55,787 bases of DNA, taken from positions 1 through 55,787 of the forward strand of contig NZ_ABIC01000029.1 in NCBI RefSeq assembly GCF_000172075.1. The letters run 5' to 3'. How positions within the stretch are numbered: the stretch's first letter is position 1; each line of letters starts with the position of its first letter. The notes under the pieces are model-generated. The model did no database searches. It was not told the DNA's origin and saw only the letters and a program-made list of their open reading frames with translations. The translations under genes and the position numbers were made by a program. Source of the stretch: Shewanella benthica KT99. GTDB lineage: Bacteria; Pseudomonadota; Gammaproteobacteria; Enterobacterales; Shewanellaceae. This document shows positions 1 through 7,190 of this stretch, piece after piece.

Positions 1-985
1 GCTCCCGATGGTCAGATGGGCCACGATTGCTCAGTTACGTGGCTGTGCTCAGTGGCTGTATCACTGAGCGTACGTAAAATTCAACGTTACTGCAAGACCA
101 ATACGGGACTCATTTCTCTATCGGTCTGATTTCTGAAGCGCAAGGGCGAGTCAGTAGTATGCTGACGCCGACACACCAAGCTCTGCATCAACACATAAAA
201 AAAGCGTCATTAGTGCATGTTGACGAGACGACGCACAATCGTAATGGTGAAGAGCATACCCGCTGGGTCTGGTTGTTATCGAGTGAGGATGCCGTATTCC
301 AACAGGTGAAATATTTTCGTAATAAGGATGCAGCCAAATCGATATTAGGCGAGCATACCCAAGCGATTGTCGTGAGTGACCAATGTCCCAGCTACAACTG
401 GATTGAGCCCGAACGGCATCAATTTTGCCTTGCCCATGTGCAGCGTAATTTACAACAAATGGCCGATTATTCAGGTAAGGGGCTTACCGCGAGTATCGGC
501 AATCGACTGGTATTGCTATTCAAGTCCGTATTTCGCACTCAACATAGATATGAAGCCGGTGACGTTGACGAAATAATGTGGCGTCGGCGAATGCAACGAC
601 TAAGGCGCAATATTAAGCGCTGGCTTGAGTGCGGGGAAAATGTGCCCGCTTCACGCTACTCAGGCCGATGCCGGCATATTCTCAAATATGAGCAAGGTTT
701 ATGGGTTTTTCTCAATCACCCAGGGACACCTTTGACCAATAACGAAGCCGAGCGTTGTTTGCGTGGCAGCGTGATCATGCGCAAGATCTGCTATGGCACC
801 AGTTCAGATAGGGGTGAGAAGTTTCGATCTCGGATCCTCTCAGTCGTTGAAACGTGCAAGAAGCGCAAGTTATCCCCGATAACAGTGATCAGCACTATCA
901 TTGCGGGCGTGGTGGGTAAATGCGACTACCCAGACGTATTTGGACTAACCTCAGCTTAGTCAATCCCCCTCTGGTGAATGCTTAC
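1..985 (+). mobile_element. IS66-family insertion sequence, right-hand part
   Basis: The stretch holds the C-terminal two thirds of an IS66-type transposase followed by a short tail ending in GCTTAC at 980-985. That is the reverse complement of GTAAGC, a start typical of IS66-family terminal repeats. The left end lies outside the window, so the terminal repeat pair and the 8-bp target duplication cannot be checked. From base 986 the sequence reads directly as group II intron reverse transcriptase, so 985/986 is taken as the element's right boundary. The match of the end to the family is from memory. Confidence 0.65.
3..959 (+). pseudogene. IS66-family transposase (TnpC-like), frameshifted near its visible 5' end
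   Basis: DDE transposase of the IS66 family. Visible hallmarks are VDETTHNRNGE (aspartate of the catalytic core), VVSDQCPSY (second aspartate) and NNEAERCLRG (the C-terminal glutamate motif). The open frame runs 159-959. Upstream, homologous-looking protein continues but switches frame: 3-60 reads in the same frame as the ORF (GPRLLSYVAVLSG), a stop TAA lies at 75-77, the next stretch (SLSVRKIQRY) is in another frame, and the original frame resumes near 108. This suggests one inserted and one deleted base, so the copy is probably inactive. The ATG at 159 is therefore internal to the original gene. Confidence 0.75.
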
Positions 986-1975
986 CAAATACTCACGCCT
1001 TTGTTTGACCCATTTTTCTCGGCTAATAGCTTTGGCTTTAGGCCGAACAGAAATGCCAAACAAGCGGTTCTGCAAGTAAGGGATATCATCCAACAGAAAC
1101 GCAAATTTGCCGTTGATGTTGATCTGTCTAAGTTCTTTGACCGAGTTAATCATGATCTATTAATGACTCAGCTGAGGAGCAAGGTACAGGATAAGCGCTT
1201 GTTGGCACTTATCGGTAAATACCTTCGTGCAGGTGTGATGGTCAATGACCAATTTGAAGCCAGTTTTGAAGGTGTGCCTCAAGGCGGTCCACTCTCGCCA
1301 CTACTATCTAACATTATGTTGGATAGTCTGGATAAAGAGCTGGAAAGCCGAGGGCATAAATTCGCCCGCTACGCGGACGACTTTATCATCTTGGTTAAGT
1401 CTATTCGAGCGGGAGAGCGGGTACTCAAGAGCGTTACTCATTACCTTGCCATTAAGCTAAAACTGGTTGTTAATGAACAGAAAAGCCAAGTGGTTAAGGT
1501 CGGTCAAAGCAAGTTCCTCGGGTTTACATTTAACCGAGGAAAGATCCAATGGCATGCTAAGACGTTGCACATTTTCAAACAAAAGATGAGACGACTGACG
1601 AACCGAAATTGGGGCGTGAGTATGGGTTATCAGCTGTTTAAAGTGCGGCAATACATGCAAGGCTGGATCAACTACTTTGGCATAGCCAACGCTTACCAAG
1701 GATGTGTCGACTTAGACCATTGGATCCGTCGTCGAGTACGTATGTGCTACTGGCGTCAGTGGCGAAAGCCAAGGACTAAGGTACAAAATTTACTTAGACG
1801 TGGCGTCAGGATCCAATCAGCCGTTGCTTGTGGGATCACAAGTAAAGGGCCATGGCGAAGCTCGAAAACACCAGGGATACAGCAAGCGCTGAGTAATGAT
1901 TACCTTAAGAAAGCGGGTTTATGTTCACTAAGAGATGGATGGATCGCAGTTCATTACCCTAACCAGAAAGTCTAG
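986..1975 (+). pseudogene. ltrA-like: group II intron reverse transcriptase/maturase, 5' part missing
   Basis: Intron-encoded protein that splices and retrotransposes group II introns. RT blocks are in order: FGFRPNRNAKQA (RT2), VDVDLSKFFDRVNHDLL (RT3), GVPQGGPLSPLLSNI (RT4), RYADDF catalytic box (RT5) and FLGFTF (RT7). A maturase/GIIM region follows (MQGWINYFG, then a basic WRQWRKPR stretch). No HNH endonuclease domain follows, as in class C-type introns. The N-terminal RT0/RT1 portion is absent. The frame stays open back to 920, but codons before 986 are translated IS66 end, so the apparent ATG at 920 is an artefact of the fusion. Confidence 0.85.
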
Positions 1976-2062
1976 GTTAGGCGCTCTAAATGAACCGCCC
2001 TGTGCGGAGCCGCATGCAGGGTGGTGTGGGGGCTGGAGGCTAGATACCTCCGGCTACCCGAT
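1976..2062 (+). ncRNA. group II intron 3' end (domains V and VI)
   Basis: Directly after the maturase stop, 1994-2025 folds into a long hairpin (ACCGCCCTG pairing with CAGGGTGGT around an inner TGCG/CGCA stem with an AGC element), as expected for catalytic domain V. A second small stem (GGAGG 2035-2039 with CCTCC 2047-2051) fits domain VI. The sequence then ends in CTACCCGAT, like bacterial group II intron 3' termini. The following TAGCAC matches the core of an attC/attI site, which places the 3' splice junction at about 2062/2063. Domains I-IV and the 5' end are missing. Confidence 0.65.
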
Positions 2063-2068
2063 TAGCAC
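2062..2068 (-). other. attC half-site (R'' core) interrupted by the intron
   Basis: On the minus strand the cassette stop codon runs into TAAGTGCTAA, and GTGCTAA(C) is the inverted complement of the core GTTAGCAC found at the other end of the same cassette. The pair therefore behaves as the R''/R' core of one integron recombination site. The last C and the rest of attC are replaced by the intron. The intron junction falls as GT|TAGCAC on the plus strand, which agrees with the TTGT|T insertion rule I recall for group IIC-attC introns. Confidence 0.55.
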
Positions 2069-2476
2069 TTAGCCACCTAATTGACTAAGACTATATGATT
2101 TAACGTCACCTGAACCATCAGAATATTTTTCAGAAATATTAATTTTATTTCCAGATACTGAAAAAGTTATTCTTGAATCATATTCACCCGTGCGCCATCT
2201 ACCTGTATCAGATGCCCATATTGCTTTATTTCCATCGAGCTTACAGCGATAAGCCCAATGCTTACCGTCGTCTTGACGATTATAAGAAAGATAGATAACG
2301 TTAGATTTAATCGAATCAATTTTAATTATCGATGCATTTCGACCCATAGTTGTAGCTACAGTAGCTATACATATCTGTTGATCCGTAAAAGAGCCTTTAT
2401 CTACGCCTCCACAACCACTTAAGGTAATGAGTACACTGACAAACAATCCTAATTTTATATTTTTTAATAGATACAT
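2069..2476 (-). CDS. integron cassette gene: small lipoprotein
   Basis: A 135-residue predicted lipoprotein with a lysine-bearing N-terminus, a hydrophobic stretch and the lipobox LSGC (Cys22). The mature part is polar with no family I recognise. The ATG at 2474-2476 is chosen because GGAGGATAAA precedes it and because the longer reading frame (to 2587) would cross the integron recombination point at 2491-2498. The gene is bounded on both sides by GTTAGCAC/GTGCTAAC core sites and is read away from the integrase, which is the layout of a first cassette in an integron. Expression probably depends on a promoter in the attI side. Confidence 0.7.
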   Translation of the reverse strand: MYLLKNIKLGLFVSVLITLSGCGGVDKGSFTDQQICIATVATTMGRNASIIKIDSIKSNVIYLSYNRQDDGKHWAYRCKLDGNKAIWASDTGRWRTGEYDSRITFSVSGNKINISEKYSDGSGDVKSYSLSQLGG

Positions 2477-2490
2477 TTTATCCTCCATAA

Positions 2491-2498
2491 GTGCTAAC
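2491..2498 (-). other. attI/cassette junction core site
   Basis: GTGCTAAC on the plus strand, GTTAGCAC on the minus strand, lies 14 bases before the cassette start codon. It matches the loose integron core GTTRRRY in its first bases and is repeated, inverted, at the far end of the cassette (2062-2068). I infer that strand exchange takes place at G|TTAGCAC and that attI extends towards the integrase from here. Confidence 0.55.
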
Positions 2499-2669
2499 AG
2501 CTTATTAGCGTGAATTCCGATAAACACCCCACAGAGCCTCAACAAAAAGTTCCGAAAAATGCAACTTATCCACAATGATTTTAGCAACTTATCAGTTCAG
2601 TTACTTTGACGCAATGACCATTTTGATAGGAGAAAGCGAGAATTTAGATAATCGAGAATAGAACTGGGT

Positions 2670-2765
2670 CGTTATGTAAACACTTACAATGATAAATCGC
2701 TTATTTATCATTGTTATAGTGGGTTATCCTTTATTGAAACCGAGAATTAATCTTTTTACATAACG
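2670..2765. repeat. nested inverted repeats between attI and the integrase gene
   Basis: The inner dyad ACAATGATAAAT (2686-2697) with ATTTATCATTGT (2703-2714) is a perfect 12-bp pair around CGCTT. The outer dyad CGTTATGTAAA (2670-2680) with TTTACATAACG (2755-2765) is a perfect 11-bp pair. They lie in the region expected to carry the cassette promoter and regulatory sites. Whether they act as operators, fold as single strands or are a small inserted palindrome cannot be told from sequence. Confidence 0.6.
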
Positions 2766-2776
2766 AGAAGCAATAT

Positions 2777-2819
2777 TTGCATTTAAGATAATCTGAATTA
2801 TAACTGTATATACATACAG
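2777..2819 (+). promoter_or_regulatory. integrase promoter with LexA (SOS) box
   Basis: CTGTATATACATACAG at 2804-2819 fits the LexA consensus CTGT-N8-ACAG exactly and is nearly palindromic. A plausible -35 TTGCAT (2777-2782) and -10 TATAAC (2799-2804) with a 16-bp spacer put the box over the start of transcription, 20 bases before the ATG. SOS control of integron integrases by LexA is established for class 1 and Vibrio integrons. The exact -35/-10 choice is inference. Confidence 0.8.
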
Positions 2820-2839
2820 CTTTTCGCGGATTGTTTTAT

Positions 2840-3796
2840 ATGTCTACATCACCGTTTTTGGAGTCAGTTCGGACTGAACTACGTACTCGACGCTACAGCA
2901 TAAAAACTGAGAAAGTTTATCTCTATTGGATCAAGGGTTTCATTGTATTTAATGATAAAAAACACCCGCAAGATATGGGAAATCAAGAGATTGAGCGTTT
3001 TTTAAATCATTTGGCTGTTAATAGACAAGTGAGCGGAGCCACTCAAAACCAAGCTCTTTGCGCCATTATTTTCTTGTATCGACATATTATTCAAAGAGAT
3101 ATTTCAGGTTTACGCTACTCTTTTACCAAGCGTGAGAAGTCTATGCCTACGGTGTTAACTCATGAAGAAGCACGAGCTATTATCGATCGCCTTAATGGAA
3201 AATACTGGCTGATTGCATCTCTTTTATATGGTAGTGGGCTTAGGATCAACGAAGCGTTACAACTGAGAATTAAAGACATTAATTTGAACGATAACACCCT
3301 GTTTATCTTTAGAGGGAAAGGCAAAAAAGATCGCTATACCTTACTCCCTCGATCCTTGAAACCAGAAGTGGAACTTCAGATGACTCACGTTAAAGAGAGA
3401 CATAGTCAAGACCTGTCAGAAGGGTTTGGTTTAACATCTCTACCCCCTGCTTTGTTGAGGAAGTACGGTGATGCAGCAAAAGATATTTCATGGCAATATT
3501 TTTTCCCTTCAACCACTCGATGTGTTCACCCTTATGATGGTTATATTTGTCGACATCATATCCATGAAACCTCATTTAGAAAGCAACTTAGAAAAGCTGT
3601 GATAGCAACTCAAATCCCCAAGCAAGTGAAAGCCCATACTTTCAGGCATTCATTTGCTACTCAGTTACTACAACATGGCTCGGATATTAGAACGGTTCAA
3701 GAGTTACTCGGTCATACCGATGTAAAAACCACTGAGTTATACACTCATGTCATCGGTACTCGCTTTAGTCACACCATAAGCCCAATGGACAGATAA
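2840..3796 (+). CDS. intI: integron integrase, tyrosine recombinase
   Basis: A 318-residue site-specific recombinase that inserts and excises gene cassettes at attI and attC. Catalytic residues are visible: Arg145 (GSGLRINEA), His266 and Arg269 (HTFRHSF), His292 (LLGHTD) and nucleophile Tyr301 (ELYTHV). The extra segment that separates IntI from other tyrosine recombinases is present (SWQYFFPSTTRCVHPYDGY and onward), so the integron assignment is firm. The ATG at 2840 is preferred over an in-frame TTG at 2831 because the family starts with MSTSPFL-like sequence. The frame is intact. It is divergent from the single cassette at 2069-2476, as is usual. Confidence 0.92.
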   Translation: MSTSPFLESVRTELRTRRYSIKTEKVYLYWIKGFIVFNDKKHPQDMGNQEIERFLNHLAVNRQVSGATQNQALCAIIFLYRHIIQRDISGLRYSFTKREKSMPTVLTHEEARAIIDRLNGKYWLIASLLYGSGLRINEALQLRIKDINLNDNTLFIFRGKGKKDRYTLLPRSLKPEVELQMTHVKERHSQDLSEGFGLTSLPPALLRKYGDAAKDISWQYFFPSTTRCVHPYDGYICRHHIHETSFRKQLRKAVIATQIPKQVKAHTFRHSFATQLLQHGSDIRTVQELLGHTDVKTTELYTHVIGTRFSHTISPMDR

Positions 3797-4300
3797 CCTA
3801 AAATCGAAGAGACAGATAATCAGGTGTAGAAGATGCGGCTGCGAACTTCGATTTCAGGGTGAGGTATCACGATGTGATACTCTTCGAACGAGAGGCATGG
3901 TGAATATGGCATAGCCATGAGTCTATGAACGAGAAGCATGGAAGCTGAACTGGCCTTTTTATATGGACATATTTTGCCGAACTGGCCGTTAAACAAAGAC
4001 GTTGTTGGATTTGGCAGAGCCCACTGGGACGACTCTTATGAGATCAACTGCCAGCAGTTCGCAGAACCTTGTCAAAGTAAGAGCGCACAAAAGCCCGCCG
4101 CAGGCTATAAGTGACAATGAAAGTACGACCTTCAAAAAATTATCATACGCCAAAGGGGCTGGATTCCCGCCCACAAGCACTGCGGGAAAGACGAGTATTG
4201 AATTGCAGCGACTCGCAGAACCGAAACCTTCTCAAAGGAAAAGTGCACATCCCCCGCTGGGAAGCGTTAGATAACAATGAATATTTGAGCCAGTCATTTT
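3797..4300. repeat. non-coding stretch with degenerate direct repeats
   Basis: No convincing gene: the frames at 3989-4323 have no family resemblance. It contains GAACGAGAGGCATGG (3886-3900) and GAACGAGAAGCATGG (3927-3941), a GTATCAC/GTGATAC hairpin (3864-3880), and two diverged copies of a block of about 70 bases (4052-4120 and 4206-4280). These blocks share CAGC..CTCGCAGAACC near the start and GACAATGA or AACAATGA at the end. Their nature is unknown. Confidence 0.5.
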
Positions 4301-4305
4301 GTAAT

Positions 4306-4337
4306 GGACGTATGGACATCTAGAGGTCTTAATGTAT
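4306..4337 (+). promoter_or_regulatory. MetJ operator (tandem met boxes)
   Basis: Consecutive 8-mers GGACGTAT, GGACATCT and AGAGGTCT match the met box AGACGTCT at 6, 6 and 7 of 8 positions. A weaker fourth unit (TAATGTAT) follows. Tandem 8-bp boxes in phase are the hallmark of MetJ repression by S-adenosylmethionine, and the next full-length gene is metA. The MetJ protein itself is not encoded in this window. Confidence 0.75.
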
Positions 4338-4351
4338 GATTAGGAGATACA

Positions 4352-4432
4352 ATGAAAAAATGGTCGCTAAGCCAGATAACTGATTTAGCCACATTTTTCT
4401 ACTACTTAGTTTACTCAAACGATAGAGGATGA
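4352..4432 (+). CDS. 26-codon leader ORF upstream of metA
   Basis: An ATG preceded by TAGGAGATACA (a good ribosome-binding site at 5-6 bases) opens a 26-residue frame rich in aromatic and hydrophobic residues: MKKWSLSQ at the start and [12 protein letters not shown] at the end. It stops with TGA at 4430-4432, eight bases before the metA ATG. Its spacing between the met boxes and metA, and its own ribosome site, make translation likely. No methionine run is present, so classic attenuation by methionine supply is not supported. It may couple translation to metA. Confidence 0.45.
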   Translation: MKKWSLSQITDLATFFYYLVYSNDRG

Positions 4433-4440
4433 GGCGCTGT

Positions 4441-5385
4441 ATGCCGGTTAAAATTCCCGATAATCTGCCCGCGGCAGGTATTTTAGAGTCAGAAAACATT
4501 TTCGTCATGTCCGAGACTCGAGCCGCGAATCAGGACATTCGTCCGATGAAAGTGCTGATCTTGAATCTGATGCCCAATAAGATCGAGACAGAGACTCAGT
4601 TACTGCGCTTATTGGGTAATACCCCACTGCAGGTGGATGTGGATTTGCTGCGGATCCACGATAAAGAATCTAAGCATATCTCTATCGATCATATGAATAA
4701 TTTCTATCGGGATTTTGAGGCGATTAGCCATAAAAATTATGATGGCCTGATCATCACAGGGGCCCCTCTGGGGCAGATCGAGTTTGAAGACGTGACCTAT
4801 TGGGATCATATACGTGAAATTATCGATTGGTCCCAACGTCATGTTACCTCAGTGCTTTTTCTATGCTGGGCGGCTCATGCGGCCCTCTATCACCTGTATG
4901 GCTTAAATAGGAAACTGCTCAAGTCGAAATGTGCAGGGGTATTTCTTCATCAGCGAACCGGTCAACATTTCCCTCTGTTACGTGGTTTCGATGATGAATT
5001 TTTAGCGCCTCATTCCCGCTTTGCTCAGATGGATATCGATGAGCTTAAGGCTCACCCCGCTCTGCAGGTATTAACGGAATCCGATGAGGCGGGGGCTTAT
5101 ATGGTGCTCAGTACCAATAGCCGAAATCTGTTCGTGATGGGCCATCCCGAGTATCAGAAGGCGACACTCAAGGATGAGTACCTGCGGGATCTAGCCGAGG
5201 GGCTAGAGCCTGAAATCCCACAGAACTACTTTAGAAATAACGATCCTGAGCAGGAGCCCGTCGCTCGCTGGCATGCTCATGGCAGCTTGTTGGTCAGTAA
5301 TTGGCTCAACTATTATGTGTATCAGTTAACCCCTTATAATCTGGATGAAATGAGTGCCATCACCCCATGGCAAGAGGAGGTTTAA
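4441..5385 (+). CDS. metA: homoserine O-succinyltransferase
   Basis: Transfers the succinyl group from succinyl-CoA to L-homoserine, the first committed step of methionine synthesis, in the cytosol. The 314-residue protein is close to the E. coli enzyme's 309. Cys142 (LFLCWAAHA) is the acyl-carrying nucleophile, and His235 and Glu237 (VMGHPEYQ) complete the active site; these numbers equal those of E. coli. The ATG at 4441 follows AGAGGATGAGG. An in-frame ATG 12 bases earlier lacks a usable ribosome site. It is regulated by the met boxes upstream and is followed immediately by a dispersed repeat. Confidence 0.95.
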   Translation: MPVKIPDNLPAAGILESENIFVMSETRAANQDIRPMKVLILNLMPNKIETETQLLRLLGNTPLQVDVDLLRIHDKESKHISIDHMNNFYRDFEAISHKNYDGLIITGAPLGQIEFEDVTYWDHIREIIDWSQRHVTSVLFLCWAAHAALYHLYGLNRKLLKSKCAGVFLHQRTGQHFPLLRGFDDEFLAPHSRFAQMDIDELKAHPALQVLTESDEAGAYMVLSTNSRNLFVMGHPEYQKATLKDEYLRDLAEGLEPEIPQNYFRNNDPEQEPVARWHAHGSLLVSNWLNYYVYQLTPYNLDEMSAITPWQEEV

Positions 5386-5386
5386 C

Positions 5387-5748
5387 TATACCAATTCCAT
5401 TAAATTTATGCTCACGTAGTGCGGCTGATGTTTAAAGCCAAGGGAAAACCCCTTTATGCTGCGCCAGTGGCTCTCGATATACGACTGCATGGTCAATGTT
5501 GTTCCATACAAAATAAGACATTTCCCTGACCCATAGGGATATGGGAAATGTCTTTAAGCGTATGGAACGCTTAAGACCCTGGAGGTCAGATACAGGAGGT
5601 ACGAGCCCATGGACGGGTGAAGGTAGAATAATGCAGGAGCAATTATCGAGAGTAACGCAGGAGCCGTTACCGAGGAGCAATTTATAGACCTTGCCTACAG
5701 TGCTTTGAACTCCCGCTGAATGATCAGATACTTACTCGGAATGGTATA
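5387..5748. repeat. dispersed inverted-repeat element, copy 1
   Basis: About 362 bp beginning TATACCAATTCC and ending GGAATGGTATA (imperfect terminal inverted repeats). It is near-identical over about 330 bp to a second copy at 49961-50437. A large hairpin occupies 5501-5568: GTTCCATAC pairs with GTATGGAAC and AAGACATTTCCC pairs with GGGAAATGTCTT. It begins one base after the metA stop codon. The minus-strand frame 5432-5680 is a by-product of the repeat and has no start signals or family. A MITE-like non-autonomous element is the likeliest reading. Confidence 0.75.
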
Positions 5749-5978
5749 ATAGCTAGTTTTTTAAGCTAGCTGGTCAATTTCCTCATATTGGACTAACAGC
5801 AAGGGCCTGTGTAAATCTTGAGTGACAATATCACTCCCTTGTATCCTTTCTTATCTTGCTATTCCCGCTTGCTTTACGTTCGCGTAAACGTCAGAGTGCT
5901 ATTCTTTAGTTATAGAACTTGAACTAGATCACCTATTTTGGCCGACGGCTAATTAGCCGATAAGAGACGGAGTGGATA
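5749..5978 (+). promoter_or_regulatory. leader region of the branched-chain acid operon with candidate operator
   Basis: TTTACG-TTCG-CGTAAA (5873-5888) is a perfect inverted repeat about 90 bp before the first gene, followed by ACGTCAG. A hairpin GAGTGA/TCACTC lies at 5820-5836. TTTACG-type dyads remind me of the LiuR/PsrA class of operators that control branched-chain and fatty acid catabolism in Shewanella, but the regulator is not encoded here and the assignment is inference. Confidence 0.4.
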
Positions 5979-7169
5979 ATGAGTACAGAGCAATTGAGTC
6001 AAGAGATTGTCATTGTGGCAGCCAAACGCACCCCTATGGGGGGCTTTCAGGGATCCCTATCTACCGTCCCATCGCCTAAACTGGCCGCGACTGCCATCAA
6101 GAGTCTGATTGAGCAGACGGGTGTTGCCGCCGATGCTGTCGATGAGGTCTTGATGGGCTGTGTACTGCCTGCGGGTTTAGGCCAAGCGCCGGCGCGTCAA
6201 GCGACCATTGGCGCAGGTTTACCCCAGTCGGTTGGCGCGACGACAGTCAATAAGGTCTGTGGTTCAGGTATGAAGACCGTCATGTTGGCCCATGATCTTA
6301 TCAAGGCTGGCAGTGCCGATATCGTCATCGCCGGCGGCATGGAAAGCATGAGTCTGGCACCTTATCTGCTCGATAAAGCCCGCAGTGGCATGCGTATGGG
6401 TCACGGTAAGGTAATGGATCATATGTTCTTAGATGGACTGGAAGATGCCTATACCGGTGGCGCCATGGGCACGTTTGCACAAAACACCGCCGATGAGTTT
6501 AAGCTCACTCGCGAACAGATGGATGCTTTCTCTCTGAGCTCATTAGCTAAAGCCAATAAGGCCATCGAGTCCGGTGCATTTAAACAAGAAATTGCACCTG
6601 TCACAGTATCGAATCGCCGTGGTGATACCTTAGTCGATACCGATGAGCAGCCGGGTAATGCCCGTCCCGATAAGATCCCCACCCTGCGTCCGGCTTTTGC
6701 CAAAGACGGCACCATAACCGCAGCCAACTCAAGCTCAATCTCAGATGGCGCGGCGGCGCTTATGTTGATGACGGCGAAACAGGCCAATATTCAGGGCTTG
6801 GTGATACTCGCGACTATCAAGGGCCATGCCACCCATGCCCAGGAGCCATCACGGTTTACCACGGCGCCAGTTGGCGCCATGAACAAGCTGCTCGATAAGG
6901 TGAACTGGAGTAAGGATGATGTGGATCTATTTGAGATCAATGAAGCCTTTGCCATGGTGACCATGTTGGCCATCTCTGAGCTGTGTCTCGATGAGTCTAA
7001 GGTCAACGTCAATGGCGGCGCCTGTGCACTGGGCCATCCTATTGGCTGCTCGGGTTCGCGTTTGTTAGTGACCTTGATATATGCACTCAAGGCCCGCGGG
7101 CTCAAGCGCGGTGTCGCCTCACTTTGTATCGGTGGCGGCGAAGCCACTGCCATGGCAATCGAAGTTTAA
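5979..7169 (+). CDS. acetyl-CoA C-acyltransferase (thiolase)
   Basis: Degradative thiolase that cleaves 3-oxoacyl-CoA with CoA. In this cluster the likely substrate is 2-methylacetoacetyl-CoA from isoleucine, giving acetyl-CoA and propionyl-CoA. The 396-residue length is standard. Cys94 (NKVCGSGMK) is the nucleophile. His353 (GGACALGHPIG) and Cys383 (SLCIGGGEA) are the other catalytic residues, and NEAFA is present. It starts the operon 22 bases before mmsA. The propionyl-CoA produced would feed the methylcitrate genes at 24-30 kb. Confidence 0.9.
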   Translation: MSTEQLSQEIVIVAAKRTPMGGFQGSLSTVPSPKLAATAIKSLIEQTGVAADAVDEVLMGCVLPAGLGQAPARQATIGAGLPQSVGATTVNKVCGSGMKTVMLAHDLIKAGSADIVIAGGMESMSLAPYLLDKARSGMRMGHGKVMDHMFLDGLEDAYTGGAMGTFAQNTADEFKLTREQMDAFSLSSLAKANKAIESGAFKQEIAPVTVSNRRGDTLVDTDEQPGNARPDKIPTLRPAFAKDGTITAANSSSISDGAAALMLMTAKQANIQGLVILATIKGHATHAQEPSRFTTAPVGAMNKLLDKVNWSKDDVDLFEINEAFAMVTMLAISELCLDESKVNVNGGACALGHPIGCSGSRLLVTLIYALKARGLKRGVASLCIGGGEATAMAIEV

Positions 7170-7190
7170 GCAGTCTTAATGGGAAGCAAT

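Noticed and set aside
920..985. N-terminus of the reverse transcriptase frame starting at 920
   Set aside because: These codons are IS66 tail read in another frame; RT homology only begins at 986.
2477..2587. Longer form of the cassette lipoprotein starting at 2587
   Set aside because: It would cross the recombination core at 2491-2498 and put 37 residues before a standard signal peptide; GGAGG supports 2476.
3989..4323. Overlapping frames of 60-90 codons on both strands downstream of intI
   Set aside because: No family likeness, no ribosome sites, and they overlap each other within degenerate repeats and the met boxes.
4300..4440. SAM riboswitch before metA
   Set aside because: No riboswitch core was seen; tandem met boxes explain the regulation.
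5432..5680. Minus-strand frames in the dispersed repeat (also 50136-50375) as a small protein family
   Set aside because: The two frames share only their hairpin part, lack ribosome sites and start differently; the similarity follows from the DNA repeat.
6449..7153. Minus-strand frames of 112 and 120 codons inside the thiolase gene
   Set aside because: Antisense shadows of a strongly conserved gene. The same applies to similar frames in mmsA, copA, acnD, prpF, pstA and pstB.
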